A DNA stretch of 64,000 bases from assembly GCA_019637095.1 (NCBI GenBank), contig JAHBWG010000042.1, forward strand, positions 1-64,000. The letters are read 5' to 3'. This DNA is from Sandaracinaceae bacterium. Lineage in GTDB: Bacteria > Myxococcota_A > Polyangia > Polyangiales > Sandaracinaceae. Within the stretch, counting starts at the first letter, position 1; every line of letters starts with the position of its first letter. The notes beneath the pieces were generated by a model. It was not told the DNA's origin. It saw nothing but the letters and a program-made list of their open reading frames with translations, and ran no database searches. A program made the position numbers and the translations under genes. Positions 1-8,322 of the stretch are shown here, one piece after another.

Positions 1-379
1 CGGCGACCGCGCGGGGCCGCGACAACACCTCTTGCGCCTTGTCGATCATGGCCTGCGTGTCGAACGGCTTGAGGACGTGGTCGTCGACCCCCGCGTCCTT
101 GCCCCGCGCCGCGTCGTACGGGTGATGCTGCGAAGAGAGCAGGATCACGGCGACGCTCTGCGTCGCCCCGTTCGACTTGAGCGCCTGCGCGACGTCGTAG
201 CCGCTCTTCGCCATCGACGCGTCCGCGATGACGAGGTCCGGTGGCGAGGCGAACGCCCGCTCGATGGCGGCGTCGCCGCCATCGACCGTCACGATCTCGA
301 CCGGCTCGCCCGCGAAGGTCATCTCCAGGACCCTGCGCATCGTGGCGCTGTCGTCCGCGGCCAGGATTCTCACCGCCAC
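1..379 (-). CDS. Response regulator receiver protein (partial, C-terminus off window)
   Basis: The visible 126 residues form a CheY-like receiver domain: the acidic pair D9/D10, phospho-acceptor D53 in 'VIADASM', and the conserved lysine in 'HVLKPFD'. The GTG start at 379 is preceded by AGGAGG five bases upstream; a second GTG at 373 is in frame. The gene runs leftward off the window, so any output domain is unseen. It is divergent from trmB, with facing promoter-like elements between them. No sensor kinase is adjacent, so its partner is unknown. The receiver assignment is secure; the role is not. Confidence 0.9.
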   Translation of the reverse strand, partial: MAVRILAADDSATMRRVLEMTFAGEPVEIVTVDGGDAAIERAFASPPDLVIADASMAKSGYDVAQALKSNGATQSVAVILLSSQHHPYDAARGKDAGVDDHVLKPFDTQAMIDKAQEVLSRPRAVA

Positions 380-423
380 ACAGACCTCCTCGTGGCTCGC
401 CGTCCCGAAGGCGAGCAGTTGCC

Positions 424-453
424 TGGATACGCGAGAACGCCGACGACGGTCAA
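424..453 (-). promoter_or_regulatory. Putative sigma-70 promoter for the response regulator
   Basis: On the minus strand TTGACC (453-448) and TATCCA (429-424) are separated by 18 bases. The -35 matches consensus at five of six positions, the -10 only at three. Transcription would start near 417, leaving a leader of about 38 bases that carries the AGGAGG ribosome site. Confidence 0.4.
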
Positions 454-474
454 GATTGGTGCGCGCCATCGGGT

Positions 475-503
475 TTGACACGGGCGCCCCGCCGACCTAT
501 CCG
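475..503 (+). promoter_or_regulatory. Putative sigma-70 promoter for trmB
   Basis: A perfect TTGACA (475-480) lies 17 bases before TATCCG (498-503). The predicted start point falls at about 510, coinciding with the best GTG start of trmB, so the message could be leaderless. The -10 is weak (three of six). Confidence 0.4.
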
Positions 504-509
504 CGCGCC

Positions 510-1115
510 GTGTCTCGCGCGCCGACGCCGCCGCCGATTCGATACGAGGAGCGCGCGCCCGCGCCCCCCGACGGCCCCGTCGACCTCCTCGCGCTCATCG
601 AGGGGGACGGACCGCTCGAGCTCGACGTCGGGTTCGGGCGGGGGCGCTCGTTCCTCGAGCGCGCCCGCGCGCGGGTCGGGCGGATCGTCGGGATCGAGCT
701 CAAGGCCAAGCTCGCCTACGAGGTCGAGCAGCGGCGCGCGCGCGAGGGGCTCGTGAACGCGCGCGCGTTCCGGGCCGACGCACGCGAGCTGCTCGAGCGC
801 GCCGGGCCCGACGGCTGCGTGACCCGCGTGTTCGTCCATTTCCCCGATCCGTGGTGGAAGAAGCGCCACGCGAAGCGGATGGTCGTGACCGACGCCTTCC
901 TCGACACGCTCGCGCGGCTGATCGGGGTGGGGGGCGAGCTGTACGTGGCGACGGACGTCGAGGAGCGGGCGGCCGAGTACGAGGCGCGCCTCGCCGCGCA
1001 CGGCGCCTTCGACGTGCGGCGGATCGACGAGAACCCGTTCGCGCGCAGCAACCGCGAGGTCCGCGCGGACGAGGACGGACTGCCCGTCCATCGGCTGCTC
1101 GCCCGCCGCCGCTGA
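510..1115 (+). CDS. trmB: tRNA (guanine-N7-)-methyltransferase TrmB
   Basis: SAM-dependent methyltransferase that forms m7G46 in the variable loop of tRNA. The 201-residue protein carries the SAM-binding 'ELDVGFGRG' motif, the family signature 'HFPDPWWKKRHAKR', and a 'GELYVATDVEE' strand, all in the expected order. Length is typical. The GTG at 510 is the last in-frame start before the conserved core; a GTG at 459 is the alternative, but a promoter-like TTGACA/TATCCG lies between them. No Shine-Dalgarno precedes 510. The stop is three bases from the convergent cytochrome stop. Confidence 0.9.
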   Translation: MSRAPTPPPIRYEERAPAPPDGPVDLLALIEGDGPLELDVGFGRGRSFLERARARVGRIVGIELKAKLAYEVEQRRAREGLVNARAFRADARELLERAGPDGCVTRVFVHFPDPWWKKRHAKRMVVTDAFLDTLARLIGVGGELYVATDVEERAAEYEARLAAHGAFDVRRIDENPFARSNREVRADEDGLPVHRLLARRR

Positions 1116-1118
1116 CCT

Positions 1119-2855
1119 TCACTCGCCGATGAAGATCGGGTCGCTCGCGGCGCGCGCGCGCAGGTCGGCCAGCTCGGGATCGGCACGCGCAGGCCCGAGA
1201 CGCGCTCGCTCGACCCATTCGGAGCGGGCCTCGCGCGGGCCCTCGGGGACGTAGCCCGCCGGCATCGGCGCGAGCCGGCCGAGGCTCCGCCAGGCGAGAT
1301 GCCGCACCGCCGGGTAGGGGTCCTCGACCATCACGTCGAGCAAGAGGGCGATCCGGCCCGCGCGATCGACGAGCGCGGCGCGTCTCCCGAGCGCGGCGAC
1401 GGAGACGGCGCGCTCGATGGGATCGCCCCCGGCGGCGTCGCGGTGGACGCGCGGCCACGCTGCGTACGGGTGGCGCGGCGCCTCGAGCGCGCGCCCGTAG
1501 AGCCGTCCGTAGCCGGCGGCGACCCAGGCGTCGGTTCGGTCGGCGTGGCAGAGCGCGCAGGCGCCGGGGCGATCGCCGCGCGGGATCGGGCGCTCGATGC
1601 GGTGGCTGCGGTGCGCCTCGACGACGCCGTACACGACGCGCGGCATGTGGCACTCGACGCACTCGATGGGGGCGCGGTGCCCGGTGTGCGAGCGGCTCGC
1701 GAGCTCCTCCTCCGCGTGGCAGCTCGTGCACGCGCCGTCGCCGCGCGCGGCGTCGCGCAGCTGGCCCCGCGGATCTCCTTCGTGCATCCCGTGGCAGCTC
1801 GTGCAGGTGAGCCCGTCGCAGCGCGACGCGAGCAGCCCCTGGTACTCGTACGCGGTGAGGCGCGCCGTTCCGTCCGGCCAGAAGCGCTCCGCGAAGGCCG
1901 TCGGGTCGCCGCCCAGCGGCGTGTCGCGCGCGAGCGGTCGCGTGTAGTCGCTCAGCACGTCGCCGGGCACGTAGGGATCACCGTCGCGCAGGAACCGGCC
2001 GACGTCGGGGGCGAGGCGTTGCCCGTGACAGCGGCCGCAGACCTCCGCGCTGCGCTCGGGCGAGAGCCGCCGCGGGTTCACGATGGTCGGATCCGGCGCG
2101 CCCGAGAGGTGCAGCGCGTAGCGCCGCACCGGGTCGGCGTTCGCGGCGGCGTGCTCGGCGGCCGGGCCGTGACACGCCTCGCACGCGATGCCGAGCTCCG
2201 CGACCTCGCTGCGCCACGCCTCGCCGTCGTGGCCGGGACGCGGCGAGACGTTGTGGCAGAAGATACAGTTGTCGTTCCAGCGCGTGACGTGCCGGTAGTA
2301 GTCGGCGGGCGCGACGTGCGGCCCGTCGTGGATCGGGTCGGGCGTCAGGAACGCGCCGTTCATGTGGAACCAGCGCTGCTCCTCGATGTGCCACGCGACG
2401 GGGAGGCGGAAGAGCACGTCACCGTCGGCCGCCAGGTACTGCTGGTAGCGTCGCGAGCCGATCGTGCGCACCACCGTGGCGCGCGACCACTCGCGCCTGG
2501 AAGGGTCCACGAAGCGCATCGCGAACCGGCCCTCCGCCGTGCGCTCGAGGTGCGCGGTGACCCCGCCGTACTCGAGGCGGGCCCCGTCGAAGTCGCCGAG
2601 GACCGATCGGGCGCTCGCGTCCTGCGTCATCGTGCGGTGGAAGGTCCGCGCCCACGACGCGAACTGCGCCGGGTGGCAACGCTGGCACGCGCTGCTCGTC
2701 GCGTGGTCCGCGCCGTGGAGATCGCGCGCGCGCCCGAGGTCGTCGGCGACCGTGCGCGCGTCCGCGGCGAGCCACCCGATCCCCGCGAGCGCCGCGAGCC
2801 CGACCGTCCACCCGAGCCACCGCGGCGGCGCGTCCACGCCTCGAGCGTAGTCCAC
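1119..2855 (-). CDS. Eight-heme c-type cytochrome with C-terminal HEAT-like repeats
   Basis: About 578 residues. A single N-terminal hydrophobic segment ('WLGWTVGLAALAGIGWLAA') anchors or exports the protein. Eight CXXCH heme-binding motifs follow: CQRCH, CIFCH, CEACH, CGRCH, CTSCH, CTSCH, CVECH and CALCH. The last ~120 residues resemble HEAT repeats. This fits the broad periplasmic multiheme cytochrome family related to c554; electron donor and acceptor are unknown. A GTG at 2837 is an alternative start, which would leave the membrane segment intact. No cytochrome maturation genes are nearby. Function as an electron carrier or reductase is inference. Confidence 0.85.
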   Translation of the reverse strand: MDYARGVDAPPRWLGWTVGLAALAGIGWLAADARTVADDLGRARDLHGADHATSSACQRCHPAQFASWARTFHRTMTQDASARSVLGDFDGARLEYGGVTAHLERTAEGRFAMRFVDPSRREWSRATVVRTIGSRRYQQYLAADGDVLFRLPVAWHIEEQRWFHMNGAFLTPDPIHDGPHVAPADYYRHVTRWNDNCIFCHNVSPRPGHDGEAWRSEVAELGIACEACHGPAAEHAAANADPVRRYALHLSGAPDPTIVNPRRLSPERSAEVCGRCHGQRLAPDVGRFLRDGDPYVPGDVLSDYTRPLARDTPLGGDPTAFAERFWPDGTARLTAYEYQGLLASRCDGLTCTSCHGMHEGDPRGQLRDAARGDGACTSCHAEEELASRSHTGHRAPIECVECHMPRVVYGVVEAHRSHRIERPIPRGDRPGACALCHADRTDAWVAAGYGRLYGRALEAPRHPYAAWPRVHRDAAGGDPIERAVSVAALGRRAALVDRAGRIALLLDVMVEDPYPAVRHLAWRSLGRLAPMPAGYVPEGPREARSEWVERARLGPARADPELADLRARAASDPIFIGE

Positions 2856-2864
2856 CCTCGAAGC

Positions 2865-2887
2865 GGAGGGGTTGGAACGACCCCTCC
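2865..2887 (-). terminator. Short perfect hairpin downstream of the AAA/TPR gene
   Basis: GGAGGGGT and ACCCCTCC pair perfectly over eight bases around a seven-base loop, just after the stop at 2894 and before the cytochrome start. There is no T-tract, so it could be a weak terminator, an RNA-stabilising structure, or chance. Confidence 0.35.
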
Positions 2888-2893
2888 GAGAGC

Positions 2894-5725
2894 TCAGTGG
2901 CTGGTCAGCGCGCCGAGCTCTTCGAGCGTCTGCTCGACCTTGGCTTGGTCGTGCACGCCGATGCGCCGCATGATCGCCCGGGCCTCCCGCAGTCGATCCT
3001 TGGCGCCGTCGAGGTCGCCGCGCTCGATCAGGTGGTAGCCGAGCTGCGCGAGCGAGCGCGCGGCCTCCTTCTCGTTCCCGACGTCGCGCAGCATGTCGAT
3101 GCTCGACAGGAAGCTCTCCTCCGCGCGACGCGAGACCTCGCCGGACTCGTCGAACAGCGTCTGCGCGCGGAGCTGGCCGATCGCGCGGTGCGCGAGACCG
3201 AGCGCCTCGGCGCTCCCGTAGGCCTCGGCGAGGGCGAGGGCGCGCAGGAGCGTGCGCTCCGCGTCCTCGTGCCCCTGCTTCAAGAGGTTCAGGCCGAGGT
3301 TGCGCTCGACCTCGGCCATCGCGCGGCGGTTCTTCATCTCGTGCGCGAGCTCGCGCGCCTCCTCGAGCAACGCCTGCGCCTCGTCGGCGCGCCCCGACGC
3401 CGTCAGGAGCTCGCCGAGGTTGTTGAGCAGGAGCGTCTGCGTGTGCCGGTCCGCGACCTTGCGAGCTTCCTGAAGCGCCGCACGCCAGCACGCCTCCGCG
3501 CGTTCGTTGTCGCCCCGGTCGAACGCGACGACGCCGAGGGCGTTGTACACCTGCATGACGCCTTGACGGTCGCCGATGGACTCTCGGATCTCTCGGGCGC
3601 TGTCGAACAGGCTCTGCGCGGCCTCGATCTCGCCGCGCGCGTACTCGATCCCGCCGAGCGTCATCAGGGAGACCGCCTCGCCGCGGACGTCGGCGTGCTG
3701 CCGGCGGATCTCCAGCGCCTCCTCCGCGGCGTTGAGCGCGCGGTCGAGGTCGCCGCGCAGCCGCATGACCTGCGCGAGATCGTCGAGCGAGCTCGCCACG
3801 CCGCGCAGGTCGGCGGCGGCGCGGAACAGCCCGAGCGCGCGCTCGAGGAGCTGGACGGCCTGCGCGTCCTCGCCGCGCTGGCGGTGGATCCGCGCGAGGC
3901 GGTTCAGGGCGGCCCCGCCCTTGTTCCGCGCGCCGATCCTCCAGGCGGTCTCGAGCATGCGCACGAACGACTCGCGGGACTCGTCGTAGCGCCCCACGGT
4001 CGTCAAGAGCGAGCCGTAGAGGTGCAGCGCGTCGATGCGGCGGGCCGCGTCGTCGTCCTCGATGAGCTCGAGCGCCTTCTCCGCGTACCGGAGCGCCGTC
4101 TGCGTGTGGATGCGCGCGGTCTCCGTGTGGGCGGCCTCGAGGTAGGCGCGCCCCGCGCGCGCGCGCATCCCCGCCTTCTCGAGGTGGGGCGCCGCGAGCG
4201 CGGCCATCCCTTGCCGGCGCAGCTCGATGGCGATGCTCATCCACTCCGCGACCATCCGGTGGCGGGCGTTGCGCAGCTCGTCGGGGAGCTCGGCGTAGAC
4301 CAGCTCGCGCGTGTCGCTGTGCAGGAAGCGGTACTCGAGCGTTCCCGGCACGTCGGTCTGCTCGACCGTCTCGAAGAAGCCCTTGGCGACCAGCCGATCG
4401 AGGGCGGCGCGCAGGGCGGCGTCGTCCTCGTCGTCGGGCCACATCGACGTCGGGTCGGCGTCGTCGCCCGGCGCCGGACGCTCCGAGCGCATCATCGCCA
4501 GGATGCAGCGGTCCATGAAGACCTCGCCCGCGACGGCGGCGCGCTGGACCGTGGCGAGCTCGAGGTCGTCGAGCCGCGCGAGCCGGGCCCGCACCGCGTC
4601 GTACATCGTGACGGGCAGGGCGCCTCCCTCGAGCATCGAGAGGTCCGCGACGAGGCCGTCGGGCGAGGCGACGAAGAGCCCTTGCTCGACGAGCGCGAAC
4701 ACGAGCTCGCGCAGCGCGCTCGGGTTGCCGCCGGAGCGGTGCGTCAGCGCGGCGACGAGGGGCTCCGGCGCCTCGCTCAGCGAGGGCAAGAGGACTTGCA
4801 TGAACGAGGCGACGTCCGGCTCGGAGAGGGGGGCGATCGGGCCGATCATCACGCCGCCCTCGGCCTCGAGCTTCTCGGCGCGCGCGGCGACGGGCGGCGC
4901 GCCCGCGGCGACCACCGCGATCGGGCCGCCGGCGGCGAGCGCGGCCTGCACGAGCTCCCAGCCGTCGTCCTCGGCCGCGTGCATGTTGTCGAGCAGGATC
5001 AGGAGCGGTCGCTGACGCGCCTCGCCGGCGATCATTCGTCCGAACGCGGCGACCGCTCGCTCGTGGAGCTGCCCCGGCTCTCCGTCATCGCGCAAGAACG
5101 GGCTGTCGGGGAAGGGCACGCCGGCGACGTGGCCGAGCAGGTGCGTCGTCTCTGCGACCGTGATCGCGTCCGCGCTCTGGAGGGCCTCGCTCACGTGCGT
5201 GGCCATCGCGCCGCGCACGCTGCTCGGCGACGAGCTCGGCGTGACGCCGAAGCGCTCGAGGAGCATCCGGCCGAACGGGGCGTAGTAGCCGTCCGCGCCC
5301 TGCGCGCGGCAGGCGCCATAGAGCACACGGCAGTCGCCGCGCATCCGCGCCGCCACCTCGCTCGCGTGGAACAGCAAGCGCGTCTTACCTGTCCCGCGCT
5401 CCCCCTCGAGCACGACGACGGTCGGCTTGCCGCCCTCGAACGCGCTCGTGATCCCCGCGTGGATCGCCTGCGTGACCTCGTGCTGGCCGACGAGCGGCGG
5501 CTCGAGCTCCTCGGCCGGCGTGGTCTCGACCGAGTCCGGCGCCGCGGGCTCGGTGACCTCGCGCGCCGGCGCGGTGTCGACGGCCGTGCGGTCGGTCACC
5601 TCGCGGAGCGTCTGGCCGGTGCGGGGCCGACCTTCGACGAGCGCGCGCCCGCACCGGCAACACGCCCGCCACGCCCGCGGGTTGGCGAAACCACACGCGG
5701 GGCACTCTTGAGCCGCGGAATTCAT
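2894..5725 (-). CDS. Zinc-ribbon / AAA-ATPase / TPR regulatory protein
   Basis: 943 residues. The N-terminus holds a four-cysteine zinc ribbon (C8, C11, C22, C25). A linker leads into an AAA/STAND-type ATPase with Walker A 'GERGTGKT' (108-115). From about residue 510 to the end lies a long array of TPR repeats. This layout matches the ATPase-TPR half of myxobacterial signalling proteins that usually also carry a kinase or cyclase domain; no such output domain is present here. It probably senses or scaffolds protein partners in an ATP-dependent way, but the partner is unknown. The ATG at 5725 directly precedes the zinc ribbon. Confidence 0.8.
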   Translation of the reverse strand: MNSAAQECPACGFANPRAWRACCRCGRALVEGRPRTGQTLREVTDRTAVDTAPAREVTEPAAPDSVETTPAEELEPPLVGQHEVTQAIHAGITSAFEGGKPTVVVLEGERGTGKTRLLFHASEVAARMRGDCRVLYGACRAQGADGYYAPFGRMLLERFGVTPSSSPSSVRGAMATHVSEALQSADAITVAETTHLLGHVAGVPFPDSPFLRDDGEPGQLHERAVAAFGRMIAGEARQRPLLILLDNMHAAEDDGWELVQAALAAGGPIAVVAAGAPPVAARAEKLEAEGGVMIGPIAPLSEPDVASFMQVLLPSLSEAPEPLVAALTHRSGGNPSALRELVFALVEQGLFVASPDGLVADLSMLEGGALPVTMYDAVRARLARLDDLELATVQRAAVAGEVFMDRCILAMMRSERPAPGDDADPTSMWPDDEDDAALRAALDRLVAKGFFETVEQTDVPGTLEYRFLHSDTRELVYAELPDELRNARHRMVAEWMSIAIELRRQGMAALAAPHLEKAGMRARAGRAYLEAAHTETARIHTQTALRYAEKALELIEDDDAARRIDALHLYGSLLTTVGRYDESRESFVRMLETAWRIGARNKGGAALNRLARIHRQRGEDAQAVQLLERALGLFRAAADLRGVASSLDDLAQVMRLRGDLDRALNAAEEALEIRRQHADVRGEAVSLMTLGGIEYARGEIEAAQSLFDSAREIRESIGDRQGVMQVYNALGVVAFDRGDNERAEACWRAALQEARKVADRHTQTLLLNNLGELLTASGRADEAQALLEEARELAHEMKNRRAMAEVERNLGLNLLKQGHEDAERTLLRALALAEAYGSAEALGLAHRAIGQLRAQTLFDESGEVSRRAEESFLSSIDMLRDVGNEKEAARSLAQLGYHLIERGDLDGAKDRLREARAIMRRIGVHDQAKVEQTLEELGALTSH

Positions 5726-5770
5726 TTTCGGGACGACCCCCTGGGCCCCGGCGTTAGCGCAAGATCGGCG

Positions 5771-6838
5771 TCAGCGCGAGGCGACACGTTCGCAGCGCTG
5801 GCGCGTCTCGTCCGCGAGCCGCCCTTGCCGCCGCGCGAGGGTGACCTCGTCGAACCGCGCCGCGGGCGCGGCATCGCTCGGATCGCGCTCCCCGCGCGCC
5901 ACGTGGAACCAGCGCGGATCGTCGACGATGTCGTAGAGCTCCTCGCCGGCCTCGAGCAGGGCGCAGTTGCGCTCGCGCACCCAGCTCACGATCCGCGGGA
6001 CCGCATCCACGCTCCACGCGTGCGTGTCGTGCAGGAGCACGATCCCGCCGCGCTCGCCGTAGGAGCGCTCGCGATGCGCGAGGACGCGCGTGAACGTGCG
6101 GACCACCGCGTCCGCATCGCGGACCTGAGGGTCGCCCGTCCCGAGGTTCCAGAGCACTTGCGTGTACCCGCGCGAGGCGAGGAGGCGGTCGACCCGCGGC
6201 GAGCGCGAGCCGCCCGGCGGTCGCAGCAGCCACGTGCGCGCCCCGAGCACCTCCGCGATCACGGCGTCCGCGCGGCTCGCTTCCTCGAGCACCGCGTCGG
6301 ACTCGAGGGTCGGGAGCTGGAGGTGGCGGTGGGTGTGGTTCGCCACCAGGTGACCGCGCCGCGCGATGTCGCGCGCGATCTCCCGGTTCTGTTCGGCCCA
6401 CGCGCCGCGCCCCTCCATCCGGTGGGTGGTGAGGAAGAAGACCGCGCGCACGCCGAGCTGGTCGAGCGTGTCGAGGAGGCGCGGCGTGTTCCGCGCGTCC
6501 GGGCCGTCGTCGAACGTGAACAACAGGATGCGGTGCGCGCTCGCTCCGGTGATCACCATGCCGTCACGGAGGTTCTCCGCGAAGGTGGGGCTCGGGACGT
6601 CTTCGAGCGCCGGCTCGGTCGGCTCGGGGTCGAGCGCGGGCGTGACGTCGTCGGCGCGGCGGGTGAGCGCAGGCACCGCCTCGGGCGGCGGCATCGGGGG
6701 CGGGAACGCGGCGTGGCTCGACGCGGCGGTCGGGTGCGTCGCGTACGCGAGCCCGGCGCCGGCGAGGAACGTCGTGACGCAGAGGACGAGAGGTGCGGTC
6801 CGGCGGAGGGCGCGTCGCGGTGAGTCGGTCACGCGCAC
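5771..6838 (-). CDS. Polysaccharide deacetylase (NodB-fold), membrane-anchored or secreted
   Basis: 355 residues with an N-terminal signal/anchor ('LVLCVTTFLAGAGLAYA'). The carbohydrate esterase 4 motifs appear in order: 'TFDDGP' (catalytic base and metal ligand), 'HTHRH' (metal histidines), 'RPPGG', and 'LLHDTH'. It should remove N- or O-acetyl groups from a cell-wall or surface polysaccharide in the periplasm. The start is GTG at 6838 (or GTG 6832). Neither has a ribosome-binding site, and a perfect hairpin abuts the start. The gene lies 37 bases behind the FecR-domain gene, so it may share that transcript. Confidence 0.88.
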   Translation of the reverse strand: MRVTDSPRRALRRTAPLVLCVTTFLAGAGLAYATHPTAASSHAAFPPPMPPPEAVPALTRRADDVTPALDPEPTEPALEDVPSPTFAENLRDGMVITGASAHRILLFTFDDGPDARNTPRLLDTLDQLGVRAVFFLTTHRMEGRGAWAEQNREIARDIARRGHLVANHTHRHLQLPTLESDAVLEEASRADAVIAEVLGARTWLLRPPGGSRSPRVDRLLASRGYTQVLWNLGTGDPQVRDADAVVRTFTRVLAHRERSYGERGGIVLLHDTHAWSVDAVPRIVSWVRERNCALLEAGEELYDIVDDPRWFHVARGERDPSDAAPAARFDEVTLARRQGRLADETRQRCERVASR

Positions 6839-6839
6839 A

Positions 6840-6860
6840 CTGTAGGCAAAAAGCCTACAG
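6840..6860 (-). other. Perfect hairpin immediately before the deacetylase start
   Basis: CTGTAGGC and GCCTACAG pair over eight bases with a five-base homopolymer loop (T on the minus-strand transcript). It sits between the stop of the FecR-domain gene (6876) and the GTG at 6838, where a ribosome-binding site would be expected. It could attenuate or terminate read-through, or control translation. No U-tract follows the stem. Confidence 0.5.
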
Positions 6861-6875
6861 ACCCGGAGTTTTCTG

Positions 6876-8321
6876 CTACTGGGTGGGCGCGAGGGTCAGC
6901 GGCTGCTCGACCGTCAGCGGCCCCCCGGGCGGGGGGAACGTCCAGCGGCTCGCGTAGCTCGTGATGCACTCGGTCAGCGAGCTCTCGGGGATCCCGAGGA
7001 CCTGGGCGCGCTGCACGCCGCCGGTCAGCCCGATCTCGATCCGCAAGCGCGCGCGCCCGGTGACCGCGCCCGTGCCCTGACGGAGCGCGAGCTCGTAGCA
7101 CCGCTGGACCTGGCGCATCCCCCGGCTGAGCACCGGGCGCAGGTCGGCCTCGTCGAGGTGGCCGGCGCGGACGCGCGGCGCGTCGGCCTGCAGCGCGCCG
7201 GCCGAGAGCTCGACGGGGGCGCCCCCGACGGGGAGCAGCGCGGTGTGGAGGCGACCCCGCGCGTCCCACGCGCGCACCGGGTGCTCCCCTGGCGCGAGCC
7301 CGAGCTGCACGTCGCCAGATGTCTCGATCTCGATGCCATCGACGGACCAGCGGATCATCCGCGCGTCGGCGAGGCGGACCGGGGTCGGCGCGACGCGGGG
7401 CGCCTCGAGCCCGCGCACGGAGACCGGCCGCGGCGCGCCGCCCTCGGCGCCGCCCGAGGAGCGCCACCGCGCCGGCGCCTCGAGCTCGATGGGCTCGCCC
7501 CGAGGCGGCCGGATCCGCACGGCGCCCTCGCTCAGATCGACCCCGACCGTCCCGTCCAGCGCGCTCACGACGAACCGCGTCCCCGTCACCTCGACGGAGT
7601 AGCCGGCGGCCAGGACCACGAACGCGGCCCCGTTCGAGAGCGGCGCGACGGCGTGGCCCACCGAGCCCTGCGCGAGCTCGAGCCGGATCTCGTCCTCCCG
7701 CGCCCGCGCGAGCGCCAGCGCGCTCGAGGCCGCGAGCCGGAAGCCCGTCCCGTCCGCGAGCCGGACGTGGAGCTCCGACGCCGCCCCGGTCCCGACGCGC
7801 GCTCCCTCGTCGAGGACCGCTCCGAGCTCGAGCGGGATCTCTCCGTCTGCGGTCTCGCGTCGCACCTCGCCGGCGGCGAGCGTCACGACGGGCGTGAGCC
7901 GCGCGGGCTCGGGCGCGATCACCGGGGCCGGCGCCTCGCGCTCGACGGGAGCCTCGGCCCTCGGCGGGGCCTGCGGCTCGGTCTCGCGCGTCGACCACCA
8001 GAGCGCCGCGGCCGCCGCCGCCGCGACGAGCCCCGCCGCGATCCACGGCCGCGCCGAACGGCGCTGGCGCTGGGCGATCATCTGGCGGCTGACGGCCTCC
8101 GCCTCACGCGCGAGCGGGAGCTCCATGCTCGCGAAGTCGATCGTCGGGATCTCCACGCTGCGCACGTCCTCGACCAGCGCGTCGTACGCCTCGATCGCCG
8201 CGAGCTCCGCGCGGCACGCCTCGCAGCCGGCGAGGTGGGCCTCGACCCGGCGCTGGCCCTCGGGCGAGAGCAGCGCCTCCGCGTAGGCGATCAGGGCGGC
8301 GGTCTTGGGGCGGTGGCTCAC
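6876..8321 (-). CDS. Zinc-finger / FecR-domain / AgmX-PglI C-terminal domain protein
   Basis: 481 residues. An anti-sigma-type zinc finger ('HLAGCEAC', near residue 30) is followed by one membrane helix ('IAAGLVAAAAAAALWW', near 95-110). A FecR-like periplasmic domain comes next ('LHVRLADGTGFRLA', 'YSVEVTGTRFVVS'). The C-terminus ('VQRCYELALRQG ... LRIEIGL') matches the AgmX/PglI family. The gene starts GTG one base after the sigma gene's stop, so the two are co-translated. The likely role is membrane anti-sigma/sensor for that sigma factor; the AgmX-like tail, normally seen in envelope-spanning machines, is an odd addition. Confidence 0.82.
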   Translation of the reverse strand: MSHRPKTAALIAYAEALLSPEGQRRVEAHLAGCEACRAELAAIEAYDALVEDVRSVEIPTIDFASMELPLAREAEAVSRQMIAQRQRRSARPWIAAGLVAAAAAAALWWSTRETEPQAPPRAEAPVEREAPAPVIAPEPARLTPVVTLAAGEVRRETADGEIPLELGAVLDEGARVGTGAASELHVRLADGTGFRLAASSALALARAREDEIRLELAQGSVGHAVAPLSNGAAFVVLAAGYSVEVTGTRFVVSALDGTVGVDLSEGAVRIRPPRGEPIELEAPARWRSSGGAEGGAPRPVSVRGLEAPRVAPTPVRLADARMIRWSVDGIEIETSGDVQLGLAPGEHPVRAWDARGRLHTALLPVGGAPVELSAGALQADAPRVRAGHLDEADLRPVLSRGMRQVQRCYELALRQGTGAVTGRARLRIEIGLTGGVQRAQVLGIPESSLTECITSYASRWTFPPPGGPLTVEQPLTLAPTQ

Positions 8322-8322
8322 G

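Noticed and set aside
2897-6823. A 1308-codon plus-strand open frame opposite the AAA/TPR and deacetylase genes
   Set aside because: It spans two clear minus-strand genes with catalytic motifs and translates to featureless charged sequence.
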